From positions 1,674,325 to 1,738,324 of the forward strand of contig NW_022985440.1 of NCBI RefSeq assembly GCF_010093595.1: a DNA stretch of 64,000 nt. Reading direction: 5' to 3'. Numbering within the stretch: the first letter of the stretch is position 1; every line of letters starts with the position of its first letter. Below are positions 33,663 through 44,889 of this stretch, in pieces. The translations under genes were made by a program, and so were the position numbers. Under the pieces are notes generated by a model that worked only from the letters and a program-made list of their open reading frames with translations, did no database searches and had not been told where the DNA came from. Origin of the DNA: Mytilinidion resinicola (lineage: Eukaryota; Ascomycota; Dothideomycetes; Mytilinidiales; Mytilinidiaceae).

Positions 33663-34562
33663 GTGCTGCGGTAGCAGAAAAAGTGCTCTGGGCGATTGTG
33701 TGCTGGAGATGGCATACCGGTGTTTTCTCATGGCTACTGGATCTCGTCCTGCGGGACTCATCGCTGGTTCACGGACTGGCGGTGGCTCGAAATTCAATAC
33801 ACATTCTAGACGTCAATGAATCAGTCTGTTTGTGAAAATGTTTGAGATTTACATGTAACGTTTGACGTTTTAATTCAATCTTCGACCTGGCGCTGATGGG
33901 CCTAACTTAGTAACGCAAAACACCAGTTAATCAAACTCACGTGGAGTATCGAGACTACTGGTCTATATGATTTGCTGGCGCGGTCGAGTCGTGTTTTGAA
34001 CATCGATGCCATCCAAAAATGTCAATGAGGGGTCCAGCACTGATGAGAAGTTACATGCATGCCGTGGATGTTCTTGTCGACACCATCTAGGCGTTATGAT
34101 GGTTATATCAGGAATTTGGGGAATACTAGGCTATGATCATCACATGAGCTCACTGTATGAAACACATGGCTTTCTAGCCTTGTTCATTGTAGAGGCTATA
34201 TAAATACCGCCAGAAAACCACGAATATGAGTAGCGCCGCGAACTCCCCCCCCCCCAAAAAAAAAGATCTAACAACGCTAAGAACGCAATGGAAATTTTGC
34301 TACATTGGGATATGAGAAGCAGATGGGACAGGGCTAATGAAAGACATGATAGCAACAGTTTGCGCTGTAAAGGCCGAAATTGCTAGAAGCGCTGGAAAAA
34401 GCGGGGAGGGTGCATATGTGTTGATAGCCACATTTAGTGCAGAAGGAAATCATAGTTTGTATCCTACTCACGTGAAGCAGAAGGATGTTGCACGCTGCAA
34501 AAGTCATAAAGGGCGTGGGTGCGCCGAGAACGAAAACAGCGGATATCAACTGAGAGGGTGGT
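33663..34562. other. Intergenic, convergent 3' flanks
   Basis: About 900 bp between eL13 and the convergent homeobox/C2H2 gene. Contains an 11-C run followed by 9 A (34245-34264). No credible ORF. Confidence 0.45.
34245..34264 (+). repeat. C11A9 homopolymer junction
   Basis: Eleven C residues immediately followed by nine A residues in non-coding DNA. Simple sequence with no recognised function; error-prone in sequencing. Confidence 0.85.
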
Positions 34563-36409
34563 CTAAAAAGCTTTCGGAAACCAGTCCGTAATGGTAGCGC
34601 CGTTTTGAAAGTGCGCAGAGACGTGTTCCACTCTCTGTGTCCAAGTATCGAGGTCTGTCTTGCAGAATCCGCACCAGAGGGCCCCAGGGCGGAGATCAAT
34701 AGCATTGCAGTCTAGCTTCCACAAAGGCGGAATCTGGAGGCTGGCCCTCGATTTCTTTGCTCTCGTCGGCACCTGAGAAGCTCGAGGGTTTTGGTCAGGC
34801 GGCAAGTGCACTTGCTGGATGTGCTGCTTCAGCTGGTCTTTTCTCCCGAATGTCCGATCGTGAAGAGGCTTAGCTAAACATGGCTCGATGTTGTGGGCGC
34901 AAGCATAAGGCATATAGGTGGGTGCCGTGTCGCAGAAGACACACGTGCCGTTCGATACGGCGGTATTCTGTGGCATGCATATCCATTTGGTAGCAAAGAC
35001 TTCAGAAGCCTCATGGCGCTTCCATTCGTAGCGATCTTTCAGATGCTTGAAACAGAAAGTGCAATGGAAAATCCGCTTCTGCAGACCTGATGGCAGGCTA
35101 TTTGAGATCGTGTTCGGTTCTGGTGTTGATTCCCCAGCAAACATAACGGGTAGAGGTATGAGTGGCTTTTTCCCTTTTCTCCCAGGCACACTGCGCAGGG
35201 CTCCCATGTTCAAAGATTGAAATTGCGGTAGACCTGGAGGAGACGCCGGAAAATTTCTTGGAGAATCACCACGATGTGGAAATGAGGAGATGGGCAGGCT
35301 ACCACTCAAGCCCTCTTCCAAAACTCTAGGAGATGAGGTGTTTGTGGTCAGTGAGTTGCCACTCGGCGAACTTTGCGATTCAGCTGGAGAGACGGGCATG
35401 CCGAGCCATTCTCCTGTCGATGTCGTTCGACTCGTGAGCAAATCCCTGCAAAGATGGTTGTCATTCGCCGTGTATTCATACTGGATTTCAGAGGGCGACG
35501 AGCAATGAGCGATGACCACGCCTATGACCAAGTTAGCAGGGAGCTTTTTTTAGGGGACCTATAAAATTTTCAAGCACCTTTCTTTTTTGTACGTGCTCGC
35601 AAATTTGTGAGACATCGTTTGACTTGCTGTATGTTTAGGCCAGTCTGCTCAATGAGGGATTGTTCTTCTTCCTTGGTTGGATACGGCCGAAATGAATGGG
35701 CTTCGAACCAGGCCTTGATCGGAGCAGTTGGTGGCTGCTGTTTACGGTTGGTCTTCCCAATCGAGCCTTGAGAGGCTGCTCCTCGAGGTGGCGGTCTCGA
35801 ATGAGATTTGCTAGTTGGACGTAAGAGTGACCCATCAATGGTTAACCCCCGAGCCTGCTCCTGGGAGGATTCCTCGCCTTGCCAATGCGGATGACGAATG
35901 CAGGAGCTTGATAAAGCGCAATCGCTAGAAAGGACGCGTTGATTATCAAGGGTCGATTCATGGAAAAACGCGGGTTGGATGCTAGTAGTAGAGCGGACCG
36001 TTGGAAGATATTCCGTGTGGGATTGGTCGTCCCCTGGTTGAAGTTCGATATCTGCTAGGGATACGAAGCGGTTGGAAACTTGTAGATTATCTTCTGATGG
36101 AAGAAACTTGTCGAGGACATCGGATGATGTAGAGAGATCAAAGGTTAATTGATTTGATTCGCCCTTCATTGGAGGTAGGCTGCTATCCCAGCCGAGCAAC
36201 GCGGATTCTTCGTCAAGCCCGTAGTAATCATGTGCAAGAAGAACATCATCTTCGATACGTTCGAAGGATTGGGATCTATTCGAACAATTGAAGCCGGCAT
36301 CTGGCAGTTCATTTGATAGATTGTCAGCGGGTTCAATGTCATCGAGTTCTGTGCAATGTGGCAGCTGATAGTCGAACCCGTATAGATCGATGCCGTCATC
36401 CGAATTCAC
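34563..36409 (-). CDS. Homeobox and C2H2 zinc-finger transcription factor
   Basis: Two exons, 36409-35578 and 35521-34563, about 596 residues, with a 56-bp intron (donor gtgctt, branch ctgctaac, acceptor atag). Exon 1 ends in a TALE/KN-type homeodomain: AWFEAHSFRPYPTKEEEQSL, then QTGLNIQQVKRCLTNLRART and a KKK tail, where helix 3 carries the Asn-Leu-Arg-Ala-Arg core. Exon 2 has a C2H2-like region starting FHCTFCFKHLKDRYEWKRHE and two further Cys-x2-Cys units (CVFC, CGFC...H). This homeobox plus C2H2 combination is a known nuclear DNA-binding family of filamentous ascomycetes, often linked to development, though the target genes here are unknown. A transposon insertion lies only 142 bp upstream of the start codon. 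An extra 5' exon beyond it cannot be ruled out. Confidence 0.9.
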
Positions 36410-36810
36410 GGTCTCAGTTCGGATCCTGTGATTTTCGAATAGCTCAAGGCCTACTTGGAAGTTCGTGTTGTTGGATGCACAGACTGTGATTTGGGTTAAT
36501 GTTCTTTACCTCAGGCGCTGGTGAAAGGGCGAAAGGGCGTGATAGCGTTAGAGTACTTGAGTAGGTTATTGTATATGAGGGTGTTATTGTAACGTACCCT
36601 GCGGGTGAGCTGCCCATGCGGGCGAGCTGCCCAGTCCGTGCACCACTAGAAATTCAATAATCTAACCTTAAATAACTCTACAACCACCTAATAAAAAGTT
36701 ATATAAATATAATATATTATTCTTATATATATAAATACTTAGTATATAGAATATAAAGTCTATTTTTATAGTAGTTAACTAATTATTAAATTTAGACCCC
36801 TATTTTAGAC

Positions 36811-36815
36811 CTTAC
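36811..36815. repeat. Target-site duplication, left copy (CTTAC)
   Basis: Five-base direct repeat bordering the solo LTR. The matching copy is at 37226-37230. Confidence 0.8.
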
Positions 36816-37225
36816 TGTCACGGTATCGACCGCGACACCCTACCTACCGAAATTCTGCCGCAGATTGCTACAACTCCAGCAATCTGCACCGGCCTACTAC
36901 CGTTGGCCGGCCTCCTGCTCTGCCTGCCCTGCTCCGCTCCCGTCTCGCTTCCGCTTCCTATCCTGTCCCGCTCCAGCCACCTACCGGCTGCCCCCTTTTC
37001 CTATCACCTGATCTGGTAAGGACCTCGCGTACACGCGTGCCACGCGCCGAAACGGCATAGAGGCCGTACGCCACGCGCTCGGCCACGCCCTTATATCCGG
37101 TGGCCCGTCTCCCGTCTTCCTGTTCCTTACACAACGTCTTGATTCTCCACGTAGCATTGTACATAGCACCTAATCAACGCTCCTCTTTGAGCCCTCGACC
37201 TCTTGCGTGTAGCGCTATCGTGACA
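36816..37225. mobile_element. Solo LTR inserted inside the MITE
   Basis: A 410-bp segment that begins TGTCACGGTATCG and ends CGCTATCGTGACA, so it has TG...CA ends with short imperfect inverted repeats. It is flanked by an identical 5-bp direct repeat CTTAC (36811-36815 and 37226-37230). These are the marks of an LTR retrotransposon LTR left after recombination between two LTRs. It is GC-rich compared with the surrounding AT-rich arms. It has no coding capacity. The orientation of the parent element cannot be fixed. Confidence 0.85.
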
Positions 37226-37230
37226 CTTAC
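37226..37230. repeat. Target-site duplication, right copy (CTTAC)
   Basis: Five-base direct repeat bordering the solo LTR on the right, identical to 36811-36815. Confidence 0.8.
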
Positions 37231-37471
37231 CCTTTATTACTAGCTAACTACTATAAGGATAGACTCTATATTCTATATACTAAGTATTTATATATATAAG
37301 AATAATATATTAAATTTGTATAACTTTTTATTAGGTGGTTGTAGAGTTATTTAAGGTTAGATTATTGAATTTCTAGTGGTGCACGGACTGGGCAGCTCGC
37401 CCGCATGGGCAGCTCACCCGCAGGGTACGTTACAATAACACCCTCATATACAATAACCTACTCAAGTACTC

Positions 37472-38224
37472 TACCTGTTAGAAATTGCGGATCAGGCCTG
37501 ACAGGCGCCATCGAGAGCAAGGTGACTGGCGGCCCTAGCGTTCCCCACCAAAACCAGGTGCTGAACACAAATCGTGATGCAAACCTCCCAAGAAGCCCAA
37601 ATAAAATGTGGAAAGCGGGTGTTAGACCAGGGAGCATTTGGTAGGCACTTTCGACATGTTATCGTCATCGTGAGTGAGCTTTAAGGCGGTTTTTTGGTAC
37701 GATTCCTCCACATCCCCCTTCGGTAATTCTAAAGAGGAAGCAAGTGCCAAGGTTCTAGCAATTCGCAAAAGACGCCAGTCAGCAGCGACAGCAAAGACCG
37801 GGGCTGACGCATCGTCGATCCCTTGCATCACGTGATCGTCAAACCCTCGCTATTCTCGTAACGGGTTGACGGGCGCTTTTGAAAGTTGAGTTGATCAGAT
37901 CGAAGTGCAAGTTTAAAAGCTCTTTTCTAGAGAGGTATACCCGGTTGAAAGGTTTTTGAATAGTCTGTTTCCTTGCCCAAGCTGAAACGGTAAGCTATTT
38001 CTTGCGATCGACGGTTTCTGCCAGCCTATGCACAAGCCTCTGTGTACCTAATCTTGTTTGTTCCGATAGACTACGGAAGACGGGAAAAGTCATGCGAAGG
38101 TCCAAGGATCCCTTAAGCCCCAAATTAGACCAAAGGGGGCTGAGAGAACCCATACGTATTCATCCACTCAACGCAGCACTTGCTAGATGCGATTTCGAGT
38201 AAACTCCTTCGCCAGTACCATCCC
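37472..38224. other. Intergenic, no gene seen
   Basis: About 750 bp between the transposon and the 3' end of the RPAP1-like gene. Small ORFs only. Confidence 0.45.
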
Positions 38225-39607
38225 TCAAACCGCCTTCCTCTTCCTCCCCCCACCCCTCCTCCAATTCCACAACGCCTCCTGCGCATACGTCTTCGCCGTC
38301 AAATGGCCCCCCTCCCTCTCCGACTCATCCACCAGCGTCTCCACCACCCTCCCCTCCTCCACACACTCCCAAAGCCCCCTACACATCGCCGAGCCCACAC
38401 TCTCCGCCCTATCCCCCTCCCCACCCTCATCCTCCTCATCATCCCCCGCCAACCCCGGATCCCTCGCCACCCTCACCGGCCCATCTACCGTCACTACGCC
38501 CTCCTCAACCCCAAACTCCCCCTTCCCCAGCCTATACAGCACCCGCCCCAGCGTCTGGAACGCCACACACCGCTGCGCAGCCACCTTGCTCCTCGCCAGC
38601 CGCGCGAGCTCCGGGATCGTGTACCCCGCCGCCTCGGGCGCGTCGCCGTGGTGGTGCAGGCCCTTTGTCGTCGGTATAGCAGCGGCCATGCGGGGCGGGA
38701 TGAGGGCGCCGTTGAAGCCGAAGCGGAGATCGGAGGGGTTCAGCGCGCTCTGGGAGGGATGGTATGGGGAGGATGTGTCGGCAGGGTCGAGGGGCGTGAG
38801 CCAGGCGAGGCGGGAGGGATCGTGCGGGAGCGAGGGGAAGTAGTGGTCGTGGAGGTCTGTGAGGAAGGTGGAGGAGGTAGGGTCGAGGTCGGGTGGGTGA
38901 GGGGATTGGGGGAAGTGGATGCTTGGGGGGGCGGGGGTTGGTTCTGTGGTGGGTTGTAGTTGTGGAGATGGAGGGGCGGCGGGTTCGGTAGGAGGAGGTA
39001 TATCAGAGACGGAGGAGTCGAATGTGACTTTTCTGTTGGAGGGCTCGGCTTTAGGTTTTGGGGGGGATCTAGGAGGATCAGTAGAGGGTAGCACTGAGTC
39101 GAAGGCGTTTTCGTTCCGCCCATCGTCGATGGTGGCGCGTCCGAGGAGCCTCTGGATGAGTGCTGGGCTTAAGCCCTCGAAGAGCTCTTTCTGCTCTTGC
39201 TCTATTTCTTCCGGTGACATCTCAGCGAGGCGCTGGTTGTTCTCTCGGTCTATCCTTTCCCGCTCGGTTTCCTCGCGTGTTAGCTCGCCATCGCGTCTGA
39301 GTACTTCAGAGTTCCTTGACGCTGCAGGCGCAGTTTGGTTATTTGCAGTCGCATTTGTAGCTCTTTGTTGCCTGAATGCAGAGACTCTGTCTCGCTTCTT
39401 ATGCGTCGGGAACCCATTTTTGCTGCTTCTTATTGTTGGGGCTGTTGGAGGCTTTGCTGTGGTTGATACGCGCTCTTTGATATCACCGACGAAGTCGTAG
39501 ATGGGCGGTGGTTGTGCAGCAGCTTCGTGATTCCCTTGTGGCGCATCTTGTTCCTCATCATCGGAGTCAAGATTAAGTTCAAATCGCTCTCCTCGCGCGA
39601 AAGACAT
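38225..39607 (-). CDS. RBA50: RPAP1/Rba50-like RNA polymerase II assembly factor
   Basis: Single exon, 460 residues. RPAP1 family proteins (Rba50 in yeast) bind RNA polymerase II subunits and help its assembly and nuclear import. The N-terminal RPAP1 motif is present around residues 120-155 (NQRLAEMSPEEIEQEQKELF followed by LSPALIQRLL). The C-terminal RPAP1 motif, LNPSDLRFGFNGALIP, is near residue 300. Between them lies a long Pro/Ser-rich linker. The C-terminal 150 residues are helical (ARLARSKVAAQRCVAFQTLG) and contain an acidic insertion GDDEEDEGGEGD, with a basic end RKRKAV. The length fits the short fungal form, which lacks the long C-terminal region of animal RPAP1. No introns. The start is the first ATG with the conserved FARGERFELNLDSDDE opening. 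Confidence 0.88.
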   Translation of the reverse strand: MSFARGERFELNLDSDDEEQDAPQGNHEAAAQPPPIYDFVGDIKERVSTTAKPPTAPTIRSSKNGFPTHKKRDRVSAFRQQRATNATANNQTAPAASRNSEVLRRDGELTREETERERIDRENNQRLAEMSPEEIEQEQKELFEGLSPALIQRLLGRATIDDGRNENAFDSVLPSTDPPRSPPKPKAEPSNRKVTFDSSVSDIPPPTEPAAPPSPQLQPTTEPTPAPPSIHFPQSPHPPDLDPTSSTFLTDLHDHYFPSLPHDPSRLAWLTPLDPADTSSPYHPSQSALNPSDLRFGFNGALIPPRMAAAIPTTKGLHHHGDAPEAAGYTIPELARLARSKVAAQRCVAFQTLGRVLYRLGKGEFGVEEGVVTVDGPVRVARDPGLAGDDEEDEGGEGDRAESVGSAMCRGLWECVEEGRVVETLVDESEREGGHLTAKTYAQEALWNWRRGGGRKRKAV

Positions 39608-39978
39608 GTTGTATAACCTTGGGCTTTAGTTTGTACTTGGTGGAGGCGAGAGCGAAAGTTGAGCAATGAGGTCCACGAAGCTTAGCACTCGGTTAAACAT
39701 GCTTTGTTTGTCATCAATCACGTGCTCAACGAGTGGAGTATGAATTTGGCGACGAGGATGCTCAAGGTTCACTCTGTTGATATTAAGCATGTAGAGGCTG
39801 GTATCACAAGCGCTCCAAGTACATTGAACATGAAAATGATAACATATACAAGTTGGATATCTTAAAGGCCGCTAGAATAAAGACAGCAGGCAGCTCTAAA
39901 CTACAGACCTTATACCATTATATCATGATACCTCGCAAGCAATACAACAAATGAAAAGAAAGTCTCCGACTAAGAGGT
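39608..39978. other. Intergenic
   Basis: About 370 bp containing the RPAP1-like promoter and the 3' flank of the nitrate transporter gene. No ORF. Confidence 0.45.
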
Positions 39979-41619
39979 TTAGCGGCCTCCAACTTGACCT
40001 TTAGGAATCGGCTTGATCCATGACACCGCCAAATTGATGGCGATATGTATTATGCCAATAATCCAAAACGTCTTGCCAAAATTCTTGCCGTTGTACCGGA
40101 AGATGATGGCAAATATGATACCACCAAAGTTACCCATCGCACCGGTAAAGCCGGACACGACACCGTTGGCGTATGGGTGGATGAAGGGGACAAGGCCGTA
40201 GTTCAAACCGTTACCACCCTCGAGGAAGAATGCTGTACCAGCAACAAGACCAAACATAGTTGCCTGGCTCTTGGAGTCGAGCACACCAATAGCGATCAGG
40301 AAGCAGCCGGTGATGACGCCGTAGGTGTGGAGGAGGATCTTCTTGGCCCAGACGCTCTTCGTTCGGCGGTATGCAAGATCGGAGACGTATCCACCAAGAG
40401 GTCGCGTTACACCGTTGAGTAAGCCGAACATGGCAGCCCAGTTGCCAGTCTCCTGGAGGCTGAGTTTGGGAAAGTTCTTGTGGTAGTAATTTCCGAGAAT
40501 GCTGTTGATGGCGAGCTCAGCACCGAAAGAGCAGAAGTATCCGGCTGCAGTGACAAGGGTTTGAGGCGAGCAACAGACGAATATGATCTCCTTCGTGCTC
40601 GGCTTCTGAATAACGTCGCCTCGGGCAGTGTCGAGCATGGCTTGGTCACTCATTTGAGCCTCGTTATCTGCCCACCCGTGCTTCTTTTCATCGTCGGACT
40701 GAGTGGGAGACGAGGCTCCCGTCTCCTTCTTCTCAGAAGAGATGTGGCCTGGGACATCGACAACACCGGCGACGCTGTGTTGCCGCAAGCTAGCTTCCAC
40801 GACAGTTTGTCGTTCTGACCAGTTGCCAGTAGGGCAGTCGGGGCAGAGAAGGACTAGCATGGCGGCGATGAATACAATCAGGATACCCGGGACGACGAAC
40901 GAGACTCTCCAGGCGACGTGCTTGGTCAGACCGTCTTTCCGGAGAGCATTATAGACAGCGGGCATGACGAAGTAGGTGATGCCACCACCAAGGTTACCAA
41001 GTCCTCCAGTCAGAGCATTTGCTGAGCCAACAATGTTTTTGTCGAAGAATCCAGTAGTCCATACCTGGCAGGGAACGAAGCTGCCACCAAGTATGCCAAT
41101 GAAGAATCGAAGGGCATAGAGACCGGAAACATTGTAAACCGCTCCTGCAAGGAAGGTAGGGATAGCTCCAGCAAGAAGACATCCAGCAAAGGTCAGACGG
41201 GGTCCGAAGCGGTCACAACACGGTCCGGCGACTAGACGAACAAGCAGACTGTGAGATTGTTAGTTCAGGTTTACTTTGAGGAGAGATTTGGACTGGGACT
41301 AAGCATACGTTGCTGTCAAGGCGATGATATTCGAGTTGGACACTTGGTACGGCTTCATGTGGATGTCCCCTGCAATCACATCCGACAGAAGCGGAGGGAA
41401 GGCTGCACCCCAGATTAGCCCGGATTCTTATAGACAAGCGTATGCAAGCGAGCATCATCACTCACCATACCACGACCAGAATGCGATCATGAAACCGAAC
41501 CAGGCGAAGAAGAAGACGCGTCCATAGACGTTGATTGGGTTGAAGAAGGGTATCGATCTCGCTTTCTTGTTCACTGGATTGACCTCCGGGGCCTTCCAGA
41601 GGAGCGCGATGTTGACCAT
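39979..41619 (-). CDS. nrtA: NNP-family nitrate transporter
   Basis: Nitrate/nitrite-H+ symporter of the major facilitator superfamily (NNP family; CrnA/NrtA type) in the plasma membrane, supplying nitrate for assimilation. Three exons, 41619-41466, 41402-41309 and 41248-39979, give about 505 residues, matching the usual length and 12 membrane spans. The NNP glycine-rich signatures are present in span 5 ([16 protein letters not shown]) and span 11 ([19 protein letters not shown]). A large central cytosolic loop (SERQTVV... to ...KEIIFV) is typical of fungal members, and the [14 protein letters not shown] stretch is the MFS motif between spans 2 and 3. Regulation by nitrate (NirA) and ammonium repression (AreA, GATA sites) is expected for the family, though I did not confirm sites. 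Nitrate and nitrite reductase genes, clustered with crnA in some fungi, are not in this window. Confidence 0.93.
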
Positions 41620-43393
41620 CCTGATGATTGTTGTATGACCTAGGGGATGCTAGTGGACGGGTCAAACAAGAGAGATGGAGGATGCCGACGAAGGAAATTG
41701 CGGGTTGAAGTAGATGCAGTGATGCCCTTGCGTCGAATACGACAGCCCTGAGACCTGTGCCGCTTTATAACCATGGGGGGGAACCTGTCTACTGGGACAG
41801 AATATGAAGCTTCTCCGGAGCTCTGCTCAGGCCTTGGATCTCACGAATCCGCGGACAGCACCCATGCACAGATCTGAGAAGCCAACCGTCAGCCTAGACC
41901 TCAAGACGTCTGCCCAGATGCGCCGCCGTGGGAGCAGCGTGCAAGGACCAATGCTAATACAAATGCTCCCCAGATAAGGAGCCGTAGCTAGCCTAGAAGA
42001 TGCAAAGTCGGCTGGCTAACAGTCCCGAGCGAGATCTAGAGATGCTAAGGCAAGAGAAGCCACTGGCCGGAAAGATGACGCTGGCGCACTCGCGACCGGT
42101 GATGGCTGCACTTCCAGCAGGTCGTAATTTTGAAGGAAAAAGAAACAACGGGGGCGTTATTGGCCCAGGGGCGTCGAAATTGGAGATCGCCCAGTTGGCC
42201 TTATCTCGGAACGTGTGCAGCTGTCTCTTCGTGGCGTTATCAGCATCCCAACCTCACGCTCGAGGCCACACACTGCACAGTTGCGTCTTCTCCGCGGGCT
42301 CTTTCAAACAATTTCCTGCCATTCTGCGGTGACAGAGTCCTCGCACGCGCTATTGTCGACGTGTAGATCTCCTGGCGGCCACTTGTCAGCTCTACGTCGT
42401 TCTTCGCTGTCGTCGTTACACTGCGCGTTTGGCAAACATGCTATTAGTAGCTGCGTCTGTTGCAAAGAGTGTTGTTTCGTCTTGACACCGTATTGCACGT
42501 TTCGTCGAGCAGGAACGAAGCTTTTTCGTTGTCAGGCGTCGGATGGAGCAGGTGTCATGTAACCTGAAGCGCGCTGTGGCTGAATAGGGCCTCCCTGGAG
42601 TCAGTGCTTCTGGCCGCGCTCCCGCAAGCGTGGGATAACCTTATCGTGAGGTTTCATTGGCCAATAAGAGACAAGTGAGCTTCCCCGAGGAGGTACTTGA
42701 TTTGGATGCTCGTCACATGACTCTGGCAGGTGTTCGTTTGTCGTGAACCAAGGAGAAAGACAATCCCGGAATTTGTCAGTTGAGACCCCCCCTCCCTGTT
42801 CACGAAACTCTGCATGCGTATACGAAATGCGATATGAAGGCCTAGATCCATCAGACCCCGAGTTCCTGGCGCCTGCCAGCACTTCTGGGATTCTATCCAA
42901 GATCAAACTCAAATCAGTTGCATCTTAGTACCAACATGACATTGGCAATACGAATGACTTTTTGGAGATTGTTATTGATACTGCTCTGACTACGGAGGTA
43001 GGTTTTACATTCCATAGATCTAGGCCATAAACCTATGCGGGAGTGTCGAAAACCCCTACCACGGCAAGAGAAGCCCAGCATTTCCACCACGCCCCAAATT
43101 GTCCGCATCGGCCCTTATAACGCTACTATTCCATCCTTCGTATGACTGGCAAGATCCTCCGATGTTTGCTCAGGCCGTCAGGCGCATTGAGGCCTGCCTA
43201 ATGCGAGTTGGTATTAGCACGATAGCTGCGTTGCGCCCACGCCAGAGAGGTTTCTTGCAACGGCACTTCGAGTAAACCTCGAATACCGCCCATGTATCCA
43301 ATTTTTACGCCGCTGAAATGCTGGAGAATAAATAGAAGAAATTCGTTAGAGTCGTGGCTAGATGAATGCTTGATGCTAGAAAGATGATTGGGG
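41620..43393. other. Long intergenic region
   Basis: About 1.8 kb upstream of the nitrate transporter and downstream of the methyltransferase. Expected to hold the transporter promoter. The ORFs (such as 42000-42332 plus, 42601-42912 minus) show no recognisable domain. Confidence 0.4.
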
Positions 43394-44889
43394 TCACCGT
43401 TGAGCGAGCTCTTCTTCTGTCGGCTTGCGACCCCATACGACGTAACTAGAAGATGTATTAGCAAAGAAGCCCACAAGCACGGCGGGGGAAAAGCCTACAT
43501 TCTATGATACGCATGGGTGGTCCGATCTGAGAGCGATTTTCTGACTTGGACGAGGTAAACCTCGATTTCGTCCTTGGTCCATCCTAAGCCCTTTTGGAAC
43601 ATCTGCAAACTGAAGGCTTGTAGACCATCATATATTTGCGTTTCATTGAACCGGCCAAGCATCTTGAACTGCGGGTCTTTTGGCCACGAGTTCACAGGGA
43701 GCTTGAAGATTTCTTCGTGCACGTCTACGAATCCCGCTTGCTCGTACCACCGCTTCAATTTGTTCGCAATGCGGAGAGGCCGACCTATCGACATCGCTGC
43801 TTGGTCTTGAGTTTTTGTCCACTCGGCGAACTTGTTGTCGGTACGCATGGTGCCATCGTCGCAATAAACGGTCGACATGTACTCCTGCGACTCCATCCAC
43901 CCGCCGGGCTTCAAGTATTTGTATGCTTTTGCGATGATCTCCCTGAAGTCCTGAAAGCAGCCTAGCAGCACCCGGGTGTGGATATAATCGTGGGAATCTG
44001 GTTCGACCATCCAATCGTCCTCGTTTGCGTCGTCGATGACAAATTTGACATTATTTGGGACCCTGCTGGAGTAGTTAGAAGCAAGTATGGTTCCACGCGT
44101 AACGGGATTTGCCTACCACTCCGGCTGTATTGGCGAGAGATCTGTCCCGGTGATCTGTGGTGTATCAGAATCTAGTCCTTACGGGCCAACTGACTACATA
44201 CCTCGCAGTTGGGGTACTTGTGGCCTTGGAAATGTCAACATTGTTACCCAAACGTGGACTTGGCCATGCACTCACCCATTTCTATAGCCCATTTACCACT
44301 GCCCGTCCCGATATCCATAACCTTCCTTGGGTGTTTGAGTGGGGCGAAATGGGGCTTTCCCTTGAACAGTACCTTCAATATCTCGTACAGGAGGTCCATT
44401 CGCTCAATTTCCGACTATTCCAGTCCATATCAGTACAACCTGAGGACGTGGATGCTTGCAGTAAAATTTACCTGGTCGTTCGGGAACGGGTATGCTAGCA
44501 GGCTGTCAGCAGAGATTCATTGTACGAAACACCCGTGGTGTTGTTGAGGGGACTCGGCGTACCTCCTGCTTGGTACCTGTGATAAGTCCTGCCATTTTCG
44601 CGAACGTAGTCAAAGATGCTCTGGTTGGCCGACTTTGTGCTTCTGTATGGTCATAAGCAACTGCAATTGAGCACGCCGGGTGCGTCAGGGACACCAACGT
44701 GAAGTCGCTGTGGGCGCCCTCCGACAGATCAGACTGTATGTAGAGGCGAGTTAGCTGGGTGAGCGGCGGGGCGGTGGGAGAGGCTGCAAAGCAAGGACGT
44801 ACGTCGGGCTCGATAATGGAGCGCGGGCTGATGGCTTCGCCAGACGACGGGTCATCCGACTCATGCTGGAGGGGGACGCTCAGAGACAT
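43394..44889 (-). CDS. LaeA-like SAM-dependent methyltransferase
   Basis: Class I methyltransferase of the fungal LaeA-like/UMTA type. Some members regulate secondary metabolism and development, others modify metabolites. Nine exons were traced: 44889-44803, 44733-44699, 44642-44563, 44494-44472, 44414-44276, 44224-44202, 44154-44117, 44062-43499 and 43445-43394. They join in phase to about 346 residues. The spliced product has the usual sequence of family landmarks: an N-terminal acidic IIEPD segment, SIFDYVRENGRTYH, YPFPNDQ, ERMDLL, the SAM motif DIGTGSGKW, GTDLSPIQPEWVPNNVKF, DDANEDDW, the HTRVLLGC segment, YLKPGGW and a final YVVWGRKP. Two exons are only 23 nt. An upstream in-frame ATG at 45042 exists. 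It is not LaeA itself with any certainty, and no biosynthetic cluster is visible nearby. Confidence 0.9.

Larger units (their letters stand above)
36551..37471. mobile_element. TA-flanked inverted-repeat element (MITE-like)
   Basis: The left arm from 36551 (GAGTACTTGAGTAGGTTATT...) is repeated as reverse complement ending at 37471. The match is essentially perfect for about 160 bases and near-perfect to about 230. TA dinucleotides at 36549-36550 and 37472-37473 flank the element, as expected for TA-targeting cut-and-paste transposons of the Tc1/mariner superfamily. It encodes no transposase. Without the inner LTR insertion, the element would be about 506 bp and almost entirely palindromic, a foldback MITE. 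It is AT-rich inside the arms, unlike its neighbours. Confidence 0.88.

Noticed and set aside
38180..38959. Plus-strand ORFs over the RPAP1-like gene
   Set aside because: Pro/Arg-rich shadow frames of a Pro/Ser-rich coding exon on the other strand.
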